Below, in pieces: positions 7,046 through 13,062 of a stretch of 13,062 nt of DNA. A program made the position numbers and the translations under genes. Every line of letters begins with the position of its first letter. Position 1 is the first letter of the stretch. This DNA comes from Candidatus Atribacteria bacterium 4572_76. Lineage in GTDB: Bacteria; Atribacterota; Phoenicimicrobiia; Phoenicimicrobiales; Phoenicimicrobiaceae. The DNA lies in contig NBMG01000037.1 in assembly GCA_002084865.1 (NCBI GenBank), forward strand, positions 3,796 to 16,857. Reading direction: 5' to 3'. The notes under the pieces are model-generated. The model saw nothing but the letters and a program-made list of their open reading frames with translations. It did no database searches and was not told the DNA's origin.

Positions 7046-8115
7046 TCAATTTCTCCCTCTTCGATCTTTTGTCCTATTAATTTCTGCATGGTTAATTTGG
7101 TCATATAGTAATTGAGGATGGCCGAATTTAAGTTATACTCTGCTTGCAGTAAACTTATTTCTGCTGACAAAAGATCATTTTTAGTTTTAAGGCCTGCCTT
7201 TACCTGATCGATTATGATACTATTATTTTCCTGAGCTTGATTCAGGTTTCGTCGGCTTAAATCTAAACTATTAATAGACTGCTTATAAGTATAGAACTGT
7301 TTTCTAATTGAATTAGTTAATTCTTTTTGAGTTTTACTAAAATTTAAATTAGCTAATTCTATATTATTCTTAAGTTTTCGTAAATCCAATTCCGGACTTG
7401 CCGCTGCCTCAGCCCTTTCTAAATCAACTTTAGCCAATTCTATCTGCCTTTTTCGTAATTCCAAAATAAAACTATTTTCAATAGCCTTTTTTAGGGCTTC
7501 TTCTTCATCTATCTGCCAAATTTCAGGATAAGCTACTTCGACTAAATTAAATTCTTCTCCCTCTTGATCGTTTAATCCTAATTCTAATTTAAACTCTCTG
7601 AAGTATTGATGGTAGTCATCATTGGCTTTTTCTAAATCAAAGATAGCGTTATTGTATTTGTTTTCTTGCCGAAGGAGATCTAAGCTTCCTTTGTGCCCGG
7701 CTTTAACCTGGGCTTCAACTTCCTCCAATAAATTTTTCTCTAATTCTGCTTCTTTGCTCTTGGCGGTAATATTTTTTTTAGCTTGATTTAATTGAAGATA
7801 TTTTTGTACTACATCAATAATTACCTCATTCCTGGTCTGGTTATAATTATCCTCTGCCTGAAGCAAACCCAAATCTCCCTGTAATTCTATGTAGCGAGAT
7901 TCAGTGAGCAGGTTATTAGCTTTAGTTTTTTGATAATCTATTTGAGCATTTTCCAGATCTAAATTGGCTATCTTTAAATTTAAATTATTTTCTAAAGCTA
8001 AATTAATTGCCTGGCTAAGATTCATTTCTTTCGTTTCTGCAGCGAACAATCCACCGGAAACAATAAAAAATATGACCAGAAATAATATTATACTTTTTAC
8101 TATATTTTTAATCAC
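7042..8115 (-). CDS. TolC-like outer-membrane efflux protein (first of pair)
   Basis: A 357-residue OEP-family protein and the first gene of the efflux cluster. The signal peptide is about residues 1-25 (MIKNIVKSIILFLVIFF to FAA), and the mature start MNLSQAINLALENNLNLKIA is the classical OEP opening. It is followed by long coiled helices rich in N, L, E and Q, with the second repeat starting near EEALKKAIENSFILELRKRQ. It is short compared with usual TolC (about 420-480), but no domain edge looks broken. The start is a GTG at 8115, since an in-frame TGA stands three codons upstream; a GAGAGG site lies 11 bases before it. The stop overlaps the next gene's start. It may form a homotrimer or serve as alternative channel; which partner it uses cannot be told from sequence. 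Confidence 0.87.
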   Translation of the reverse strand: MIKNIVKSIILFLVIFFIVSGGLFAAETKEMNLSQAINLALENNLNLKIANLDLENAQIDYQKTKANNLLTESRYIELQGDLGLLQAEDNYNQTRNEVIIDVVQKYLQLNQAKKNITAKSKEAELEKNLLEEVEAQVKAGHKGSLDLLRQENKYNNAIFDLEKANDDYHQYFREFKLELGLNDQEGEEFNLVEVAYPEIWQIDEEEALKKAIENSFILELRKRQIELAKVDLERAEAAASPELDLRKLKNNIELANLNFSKTQKELTNSIRKQFYTYKQSINSLDLSRRNLNQAQENNSIIIDQVKAGLKTKNDLLSAEISLLQAEYNLNSAILNYYMTKLTMQKLIGQKIEEGEIE

Positions 8116-8187
8116 AAAGCATCACACCTCTCTATTGTATATTTTTGATATTTTCATATTTTATCTTTAAGTCATATCCATTTATAT

Positions 8188-8216
8188 ATATTAAAGCAAT
8201 TATTGGGCCAATTCAA
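8188..8216 (-). promoter_or_regulatory. Candidate promoter for the efflux operon
   Basis: On the minus strand TTGAAT (8216-8211) and TAATAT (8193-8188) are 17 bases apart, about 75 bases before the GTG of the first TolC-like gene. The -35 match is good, while the -10 match is weak and embedded in a TA-rich run. Confidence 0.3.
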
Positions 8217-8251
8217 AATTCTTATAATGCTATTTTTAGTTATAATCATCT

Positions 8252-8277
8252 GTAGAGGTACAATGAATTGTGCCCTC
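8252..8277 (+). repeat. REP-like hairpin with GTAG head, unit 1
   Basis: GTAG (8252-8255) runs into a hairpin in which GAGG pairs with CCTC and TACAAT with ATTGTG (one G-T pair) around a GA loop, with one bulged C. A GTAG tetranucleotide at the foot of an imperfect hairpin is the hallmark of REP elements. It pairs in context with the hairpin at 8305-8324, 27 bases on. Confidence 0.6.
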
Positions 8278-8304
8278 ACCATATTATTGCCTGATTTCTC
8301 CTGT

Positions 8305-8331
8305 GGGCACGATGCATCGTGCCCCTTTTTT
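8305..8331 (+). repeat. REP-like 20-bp palindrome followed by T-run, unit 2
   Basis: GGGCACGATG followed by CATCGTGCCC is a perfect 20-bp palindrome, then C and six T residues. Alone it has the form of a Rho-independent terminator for plus-strand transcription, but no plus-strand gene precedes it. Its closeness to the GTAG hairpin at 8252-8277, with a related GGGCAC/GTGCCC stem, favours a dispersed repeat. Confidence 0.65.
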
Positions 8332-8550
8332 GTTTACTTTTTAGGTTACAATCATTTTTATATGATTTTTCTGAATTTATTTTTTTTATTGATTGTACTG
8401 CTTCTTCCCACTTTTGTCTTAAAATACTGTGCAAATTTTTCTCGATTATCAATGCACTTTCCTATTAGATATACTTGTATTTTACAATTAAATACTTTAC
8501 ATTTTATTTTACCACAATCTCTTCTTATCTTCCTTCTTTTTATATCAGAA

Positions 8551-8580
8551 AGTATCAAGTATATAGTATCGAGTATCGAG
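8551..8580 (+). repeat. Heptamer tandem repeat (AGTATCG-like, four units)
   Basis: Four consecutive 7-base units read AGTATCA, AGTATAT, AGTATCG, AGTATCG, with a further AG. The array is flanked by loosely complementary purine/pyrimidine tracts (TATCTTCC at 8527-8534 and GAAGATA at 8596-8602), so the region can fold. Units are direct and lack unique spacers, hence not a CRISPR. Confidence 0.6.
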
Positions 8581-8700
8581 TTAAGAAAGAGGAAAGAAGA
8601 TACAAAAAAAGTAATTTTCTTCTTTCTATCTATTAACTTCACTAAAGTTTACAATAATTCAATCAGAAATTAAAAGACATTTTTTAGGCTAATAAAGCCC

Positions 8701-9591
8701 TTATCTTCCCCAAATATTCACAATTATTACTCCAATTAGAGCAAGAGCCCCTCCCACTAATGATAAAAAGAAAGGCATTTCTCCCAACCATATCCAGGCA
8801 ATTAATATGGCTAATACCGGGGATAAATAAAGATAGCTCGCCGCTAAAGAAGCCGGAATTCGAGAAAGGACATAAGTCCAGGTAATATAAGCCAGGGCCG
8901 CGGGAAAAATGCCCATATAAATAATAGCCAGTGTTGCCTCAATCGGGGCATTTTTTATATTCTGAAATAAACCTCGCGAAAAAAATATTTGGAAAAAAGT
9001 ACCACACCAGATTGTATAAGTAACAAATTTTAAAGGTGTGTATTTCTTCAAATAAGGTTTTTGTAAAACAAAATAAAAACTCGTACTTACAGCAGCTAAT
9101 AAAATTAAAAAAGCCGCCGGTTCAAACCTAACTCCTTCACCTTCTCCTCTGGCAACTAAACTCACTCCCAAAAAACTGATTATAATTCCTATCCAGCCCC
9201 AGGTATTAATCTTTTCTTTTAAAATAAACATAGCCAAAATAGCGGTAAAGATGGGAGCAGAGGCAATTAAAAGACTGGCAGAACCAGCAGTTACTTTTAA
9301 TTCTCCAAAGGTGAGGGCAAGATGATAGACGGTTATTCCGATAAAGCCAAGAAAAAATATCGCAGGCAGGTCTTTTCTTTCCGGTAAAGGCATGCGGGTA
9401 ATTATTGCATAAACTAATAAAACTATTGATGCAGTTAAAAAACGAAGAAGTACTAAATTTTCCGGACTATAGGCTTTTAATCCCACCCTTATACCGGCAA
9501 AGGCAGAAGCCCAAAAAATTAGAGTTACGGCTATTGCCAGTATAATGCGAAAATCAATAGATACCTTTTCTTGCCCGCTACCTTTGCTCAT
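8701..9591 (-). CDS. EamA-family (drug/metabolite transporter superfamily) permease
   Basis: A 296-residue inner-membrane protein with about ten hydrophobic helices in two tandem EamA domains (roughly 16-144 and 157-293). Typical signatures are LIFWASAFAGIRVGL in helix 1, LKVTAGSASLLIASAPIFTAILA and FILKEK in the first repeat, and RIPASLAASYLYLSPVLAILIAWIWLGE in the second. The family carries out secondary export of amino acids, metabolites or drugs; the substrate cannot be predicted. The length is normal and nothing is missing. The ATG at 9591 has AAAGGA about 8 bases upstream. It lies 90 bases after the YgiQ gene, separated by a probable terminator, so it is likely transcribed alone. The downstream gene starts 585 bases later, so it is not part of the efflux operon. 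Confidence 0.92.
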   Translation of the reverse strand: MSKGSGQEKVSIDFRIILAIAVTLIFWASAFAGIRVGLKAYSPENLVLLRFLTASIVLLVYAIITRMPLPERKDLPAIFFLGFIGITVYHLALTFGELKVTAGSASLLIASAPIFTAILAMFILKEKINTWGWIGIIISFLGVSLVARGEGEGVRFEPAAFLILLAAVSTSFYFVLQKPYLKKYTPLKFVTYTIWCGTFFQIFFSRGLFQNIKNAPIEATLAIIYMGIFPAALAYITWTYVLSRIPASLAASYLYLSPVLAILIAWIWLGEMPFFLSLVGGALALIGVIIVNIWGR

Positions 9592-9609
9592 CTTTTATTT
9601 CCTTTATCA

Positions 9610-9639
9610 AAAATATTTGATTACTATTATTATTTTCAA
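9610..9639 (-). promoter_or_regulatory. Candidate promoter for the EamA gene, with overlapping inverted repeat
   Basis: On the minus strand TTGAAA (9639-9634) and TATTTT (9615-9610) are 18 bases apart, shortly before the ribosome-binding site. A short inverted repeat, ATCAAA-AATA-TTTGAT at 9606-9621, covers the -10 region and could be an operator, though it is short and AT-rich enough to arise by chance. Confidence 0.35.
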
Positions 9640-9653
9640 TTTGTTACCTTTAT

Positions 9654-9679
9654 AAAAAAAGATGCTATCGGGTTAGCAC
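9654..9679 (-). terminator. Rho-independent terminator after the YgiQ-family gene
   Basis: On the minus strand TGCTA pairs with TAGCA (plus a G-T pair) around the loop ACCCGA, then TC and seven T residues. It begins three bases past the TAA stop of the radical SAM gene. The stem is short, so the strength is moderate. Confidence 0.55.
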
Positions 9680-9681
9680 AT

Positions 9682-10779
9682 TTAAAAGTTAAATAGTAAA
9701 TAAAAGTATATCACACTTTTATTAATATGGTGATTTAAAATAAAATTCCTATTGGAATTTACTTTTTTTTCTACCACAATCCCTTTCTGTCTTTCTTTCT
9801 TTTTTAAATTCTTCTCCACATAAATTGCCCTTCCAGTAAAAGGGTCTATTTCAGTATAATACATAAGAGTGGAATAGGTAGAGGGGGTGGGGGTAAATAT
9901 CTGGATTTGTTTGGGATTTAGTCTTAGCTCTTTAGAAGTATATTCTTTTAATCTGTACATATCTTCTTCCCTGCATCCCGGATGAGCAGCAATTAAATAA
10001 TAGGTCAAAAATTGTTTCTTCTTCTGTTCTTTATTTATTTGCAAAAATTTATCCCTAAATCTTTTTAAACATCCTTGATCAGGTTTACCCATTTTTTCTA
10101 GGACATCATTCTCTGTATGTTCAGGGGCAATTTTAAGTTGTCCGGAGATGTGATACTTAACTAATTCGCATAAATACCTTTCTCCGTATTTTTGGTCACT
10201 TAAGACCATATCATAGCGTATCCCTGAGGCGACAAAGACCTTTTTTACTCCCCCAATTTGCCTTATCTTCTTTAAAATTTCCATCTGCTTTTTATGATTT
10301 ATCTTTAGTCTCGGGCAGAACTGCGGATACAGGCATCTCTTATCGGAACAACTTCCTGACTTTAATTTCTTCTGACATTCTATTCCGTACATATTGGCTG
10401 TAGGTCCACCTACATCTAAAATATATCCCTTGAAATCTCTCAATTTAGCCAATAATTTTGCTTCTCTTAAAATCGACTTTTCGCTCCTTTCCTGGATAAC
10501 CTTACCCTGATGGACGGTGATGGAACAAAAATTACACTCCCCATAACAGCCGCGGTGAGTAGTAATAGAAAATTTTATAGTTTCCAGGGCTTTTACTTCT
10601 CCTTCTTTTTTATAATGGGGGTGGACTTCTCTTTCGTAGGGCAGATCATGGACCCGGTCCAGTTCCTTCCGGGTAAGAGGATAAATCGGGGGATTTTGAA
10701 TTAAATATCTACTATCCTGCTGCTGGCATAATCCCTTAGCAGTTAGAGAGTCATTGTTTAGATAAAAGGTATGGAACAT
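9682..10779 (-). CDS. ygiQ: YgiQ-family radical SAM protein, C-terminal fragment
   Basis: This 365-residue piece carries the catalytic half of a UPF0313/YgiQ-type radical SAM protein. It has the pre-domain motif RYLIQNPPIYPLTRKELDRV and the 4Fe-4S cysteine cluster C-x3-C-x2-C (GCYGECNFC, cysteines 78, 82, 85) in ITTHRGCYGECNFCSITVHQG. Family blocks DVGGPTAN, SGIRYD, HISGQLKIAPEH, MGKPD and FTPTPSTYSTLMYYT follow. Coding homology continues upstream of the ATG as AKEDKKKFIS, in the same frame, reaching into the N-terminal piece, so the ATG at 10779 is only a nominal start and has no ribosome-binding site. The C-terminal tail after KERQKGI is short and atypical. The biochemical role of the family is unknown. 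It overlaps the N-terminal piece by 22 bases in another frame, so the gene is probably broken or mis-sequenced. Confidence 0.85.
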   Translation of the reverse strand: MFHTFYLNNDSLTAKGLCQQQDSRYLIQNPPIYPLTRKELDRVHDLPYEREVHPHYKKEGEVKALETIKFSITTHRGCYGECNFCSITVHQGKVIQERSEKSILREAKLLAKLRDFKGYILDVGGPTANMYGIECQKKLKSGSCSDKRCLYPQFCPRLKINHKKQMEILKKIRQIGGVKKVFVASGIRYDMVLSDQKYGERYLCELVKYHISGQLKIAPEHTENDVLEKMGKPDQGCLKRFRDKFLQINKEQKKKQFLTYYLIAAHPGCREEDMYRLKEYTSKELRLNPKQIQIFTPTPSTYSTLMYYTEIDPFTGRAIYVEKNLKKKERQKGIVVEKKVNSNRNFILNHHINKSVIYFYLLFNF

Positions 10780-11156
10780 AGAGATAAATTTTTTCTTATC
10801 TTCTTTAGCAGGCTCGCTTCTATTCCTCCCAGGACAATCGGTTTGGTATTTTTAAAATATTTTCTTATCAGATTAGAATAGACTATAGATGCCCGATCAG
10901 GCCTCCTGGTATTCTTCGAACCGGCAGTGACTCCCCAGAAGAGAGTAGGCTCTCCCAGCCTGTTAATATCTATCTCGCTCTCTGTATCTGGTTGAGCAAT
11001 AATACCCACCTTATATCCTGCCGCCTGAAGCACCCTTCCTATAACCGCTGCTCCGATATAGGGACTGTCTATATAGGTATCCCCGGTTACAATAATTACA
11101 TCCAGCTTATCCCAGGATAATTTTTTCATCTCTTCTCTGGTAGTGGGTAAAAACAT
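10758..11156 (-). CDS. ygiQ: YgiQ-family radical SAM protein, N-terminal fragment (frame-disrupted)
   Basis: This 132-residue piece is the beginning of the same radical SAM protein: FLPTTREEMKKLSWDKLDVI, then GDTYIDSPYIGAAVIGRVL, GIIAQPD, FWGVTAG and RRPDRASIVYSNL, ending at GGIEASL. After that it reads about 16 unrelated residues and stops. The ATG at 11156 is the true gene start, with AAAGGAG seven bases upstream. Compared with the family, about 20-25 residues are missing between VTAG and RPDRA (usually containing a YTA...RSDDAYSPGG-type block). A larger segment (roughly 80-100 residues, normally beginning RR.AHYDYW) is missing after GGIEASL. The frame passes to the C-terminal piece by a -1 change, and a run of six A (10794-10789, minus strand) is where an indel or ribosomal slip could restore it. 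Confidence 0.8.
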   Translation of the reverse strand: MFLPTTREEMKKLSWDKLDVIIVTGDTYIDSPYIGAAVIGRVLQAAGYKVGIIAQPDTESEIDINRLGEPTLFWGVTAGSKNTRRPDRASIVYSNLIRKYFKNTKPIVLGGIEASLLKKIRKNLSLCSIPFI

Positions 11157-11248
11157 CTACGGTCTCCTTTGCTTACTTATCGAATTTTCCCTAATCTCTA
11201 AATTTTGCATCTAGTTTTTCTAAACCGTCCGGAATTTAGATTTCATTT

Positions 11249-11279
11249 ATAATAGGTCTTTTTTAAGTTAATACTTCAA
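11249..11279 (-). promoter_or_regulatory. Weak candidate promoter for the YgiQ-family gene
   Basis: On the minus strand TTGAAG (11279-11274) and TATTAT (11254-11249) lie 19 bases apart in the 168-base gap after the threonine synthase-like gene. The spacing is longer than ideal, so this is a tentative call. Confidence 0.25.
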
Positions 11280-11324
11280 CTTTATATTCAGAAAAAACCC
11301 TTAAATACTTATTTTTTACCTTTC

Positions 11325-12548
11325 TTAACGGTAAATATTTTTCAGTAAATTCCGGACATCATCTTCTATCTTTCCAATATCACTTTCCATAACATTCAAA
11401 TGATAATATTGGAACACATCTAAATCTTTTAAACCCGTTCCGGTTAACATCATAACAACTGTTGCACCCTTTTCAATCTTTCCTGCCTTAAATAATTTTT
11501 TAACCGCATAAAGACTTGTAGCAGAAGCTGGTTCAACAAAATAACCAACTTCTCCAAGCTTCTTTTGGGAAACAAGTATTTCTTCTTCTGATACACTTTC
11601 AGCAAGCCAATTATATTTTTTTGCTTTATGAATAATTTCATCTCCTCCCATGGGATTACCGGTAGTAATAGCTTCGGCAACAGTATGGAAATTTGAAAAT
11701 GGCACAACATGCTCTTCGCCTTTTTTAATAGCAGTTACAATCGGGCTATTATTTTTAGCTTGAACAACTATCATCTTTGGCAATTTATTTGTTATTCCCG
11801 CTTGTTTCAGTTCTCGATATCCCTTAAACAAACCTCTAATATGTCCGCAAGCAGATGTGGGAACCGCGATGTAATCCGGAACCTTATTTTTCATTTGTTC
11901 AAACATTTCAAAAGCTGTTAATTTATACCCTTCGACTCTAATTGGTCCATTTCCTGAAACAATTCTTAGATTAAGTTTTTTGGCAAAACTCAATATATGC
12001 TTCTTCATCATGGAATAATCTTCAGCTTTAACTCTTATAATGATTGCACCATGAATGGACATTGCCATAATCTTCTCTTTTGGGGTAAATTCTGGAACAA
12101 ACACTACTACTTTAATACCGGCTTTTGCACCATAAGCAGCAATTGAATTCCCCATATTACCCGAGGAAATAGTAGCTGTTACCTTTTCACCCATTTTCTT
12201 TGACATGAAAATACAAGCTAAAGATCCCCTGTCTTTAAAACTCCATGTAGGATTTTGGGCTTCATTTTTGAGTAATAAATTACTAATTCCGGTGAACTCT
12301 CGTAATCTTTGATCAGCTTGAATTAAAGAAGTATTCCCTTCACCTAAATGAAAATCTTCACTCATCTGGGTAAAAGGAAGAAAGTCAGCAAATCTTTGCC
12401 ATAGATATTCCCCCGATTTAATTTTTGCTTTTTCCAGGTTGGGAATAAATACTTCTAAGGATTCGCCATTATCAGCAAATTCTTCAATCCTCTCAAATGG
12501 GTATTCAATACCGGAAATTGTTGAGATTAGTTTCGGAGATGTTTTCAT
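11325..12548 (-). CDS. thrC: Threonine synthase-like PLP enzyme
   Basis: A 407-residue fold-type II PLP enzyme, best matching threonine synthase (O-phosphohomoserine to threonine, cytoplasmic). It shows LGEGNTSL (68-75), the Schiff-base lysine in NPTWSFKDRG (K105), phosphate/cofactor-binding SSGNMGNS (128-135), GFxxL-like block RGLFKGYREL (238-247), EPASATSLYAV (339-349) and the pyridine-N contact region LTGTGLKD (368-375). The length is normal. The N-terminus ISGIEYPFERIEEFADNGESLEV aligns with the zinc-ribbon start seen in many such enzymes, but all four cysteines are replaced, so that zinc site is lost. NPTWSF and NTSL in place of the commoner NPTGSF and NTPL also hint at a divergent subgroup, so a related lyase or synthase cannot be excluded. 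The start ATG has GGGAGG 13 bases upstream. No hom or thrB neighbour is visible. Confidence 0.8.
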   Translation of the reverse strand: MKTSPKLISTISGIEYPFERIEEFADNGESLEVFIPNLEKAKIKSGEYLWQRFADFLPFTQMSEDFHLGEGNTSLIQADQRLREFTGISNLLLKNEAQNPTWSFKDRGSLACIFMSKKMGEKVTATISSGNMGNSIAAYGAKAGIKVVVFVPEFTPKEKIMAMSIHGAIIIRVKAEDYSMMKKHILSFAKKLNLRIVSGNGPIRVEGYKLTAFEMFEQMKNKVPDYIAVPTSACGHIRGLFKGYRELKQAGITNKLPKMIVVQAKNNSPIVTAIKKGEEHVVPFSNFHTVAEAITTGNPMGGDEIIHKAKKYNWLAESVSEEEILVSQKKLGEVGYFVEPASATSLYAVKKLFKAGKIEKGATVVMMLTGTGLKDLDVFQYYHLNVMESDIGKIEDDVRNLLKNIYR

Positions 12549-12817
12549 AGTACTATTAAAACCTCCCTTAATTATTGGTAAATAGTTATTCCTATAAAAA
12601 AGCCGGAAAACATATTGCTATTCTTTCAATATATTGTTATATTTTACAATTTTTATTGTACTAAAGCTAATTTTTAATAAAAATTACTGGTTATTTAAAT
12701 ATTAAAAGTGTGCTCCAGGTTAACTATTTTATAATTTGTTGTATAGGTTGTAGGTTTCTTAAAAGACTTTTATGATTGGGTTAAAGATAATGAAAAATAC
12801 AACATATTCACAAAATA
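12549..12817. other. Intergenic region between YgjP-type gene and threonine synthase-like gene
   Basis: 269 AT-rich bases. Present are the GGGAGG site before the threonine synthase-like start, a small inverted repeat TACAAT-TTTT-ATTGTA at 12646-12661 and a loose GGTTGTAGG/GTTGTATAGG duplication near 12739-12754. I see no convincing terminator, T-box or other riboswitch, and no tRNA. Confidence 0.5.
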
Positions 12818-13062
12818 TCATTTCAATCTCAATAAATAACCATTATTTTTTAACCAATCTTTATGTTCTTTATATTCCTTATCCAAGCTTCCCACTTTAT
12901 TCCAAAATGCTTTTGAATGATTTCTCACTTCAAGATGCACGAGTTCATGGACAACAACAGAATCTATGATAGGCAAAGGAGCCATAATTAATCTCCAGGA
13001 AAAACTCAAATTACCCCGGTGAGAGCAAGAACCCCATCTTTTTTGCGCATTAGTAATATTTA
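12818..13062 (-). CDS. YgjP-type (DUF45/M48-like) zinc metallopeptidase, C-terminal part (cut by window edge)
   Basis: The frame is open to the right edge, giving the last 80 residues of a gene whose start is outside the window. It shows the family pattern QKRWGSCS, then NLSFSWRLIMAP, the zinc-binding HELVH helix and NHSKAFW with the third ligand region, ending WLKNNGYLL. The domain is normally about 230 residues. YgjP-type proteins are predicted cytoplasmic metallopeptidases, often beside type I restriction genes, though here the neighbour is a threonine synthase-like gene. A TTG at 13009 is not the start, because clear homology (RWGSCS) lies upstream of it. Confidence 0.88.
   Translation of the reverse strand, partial: NITNAQKRWGSCSHRGNLSFSWRLIMAPLPIIDSVVVHELVHLEVRNHSKAFWNKVGSLDKEYKEHKDWLKNNGYLLRLK

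Larger units (their letters stand above)
8116..8700. other. Gene-poor interval between the efflux operon and the EamA gene
   Basis: This 585-base AT-rich stretch holds the weak operon promoter near 8188-8216, two REP-like hairpins (8252-8331) and the heptamer repeat (8551-8580). Open frames on both strands (8203-8673 plus, 8358-8642 minus) run through these repeats, lack ribosome-binding sites and give low-complexity translations, so I do not call genes here. A GGCT/AGCC mini-hairpin near 8687-8699 follows the EamA stop but has no T-run on that strand. Confidence 0.6.

Noticed and set aside
8551..8580. Possible CRISPR array
   Set aside because: The repeat unit is only 7 bases and contiguous, with no spacers and no cas gene nearby.
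8358..8642. Minus-strand open frame of 94 codons
   Set aside because: Lysine/isoleucine-rich low-complexity product with no family pattern. It overlaps the heptamer repeat and has no supporting start signal.
8203..8673. Plus-strand open frame of 156 codons
   Set aside because: It runs through two REP-like hairpins and the heptamer array, has no ribosome-binding site, and its translation is low-complexity hydrophobic residues typical of AT-rich noncoding DNA.
11315..11335. TTTACC/GGTAAA hairpin at the threonine synthase-like gene end as terminator
   Set aside because: The stem overlaps the stop codon and is followed on the minus strand by A residues rather than a T-run.
12549..12720. T-box or threonine attenuator before the threonine synthase-like gene
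   Set aside because: No T-box consensus, threonine-rich leader peptide or terminator/antiterminator pair was visible.

Overview
The window is AT-rich, and every convincing gene reads on the minus strand. It looks like chromosome of a low-GC bacterium with an outer membrane. The support for a diderm is a MacA/MacB-type ABC exporter encoded with two TolC-like outer-membrane efflux proteins that carry signal peptides. A secreted 5'-nucleotidase ends in a LysM domain, which is more often a Gram-positive trait, so a low-GC lineage with two membranes (Halanaerobiales- or Atribacterota-like) would fit. That placement is inference, and the sequence does not fix the taxon.

Layout in the direction of transcription, from high to low coordinates: a YgjP-type zinc metallopeptidase cut by the window edge (12818-13062); a threonine synthase-like PLP enzyme (11325-12548); a YgiQ-family radical SAM protein in two overlapping pieces (10758-11156 and 9682-10779) with a hairpin terminator just past its stop; an EamA drug/metabolite-type transporter (8701-9591); a 585-base gene-poor stretch with REP-like hairpins and a heptamer repeat; a five-gene efflux cluster, TolC-like, TolC-like, membrane-fusion protein, ABC ATPase, ABC permease (8115 down to 2801); a large perfect inverted repeat (2704-2794); a LysM-tailed UshA-type 5'-nucleotidase (619-2568); and the start of a DUF2207 membrane protein (1-473).

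The efflux cluster reads as one system. An inner-membrane ATPase and permease would drive substrate export through the periplasmic adaptor and one of two outer-membrane channels. The other genes look like unrelated housekeeping or accessory units.

Two things stand out. First, three otherwise well-conserved loci seem to lack internal blocks normally present in their families. The YgiQ gene has two missing blocks plus a frame change. The ABC ATPase/permease boundary has lost the ATPase tail and the first permease membrane helix. The adaptor lacks a strand near its C-terminus. This is either real microdeletion and pseudogene formation or a fault of the assembled sequence. Second, the intergenic DNA is rich in small structured repeats: two families with REP-like features (GGAC- and GTAG-type), an AT-rich ~66-bp direct repeat either side of the nucleotidase gene, and a heptamer array. 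No transposase, CRISPR array, tRNA or rRNA was seen.
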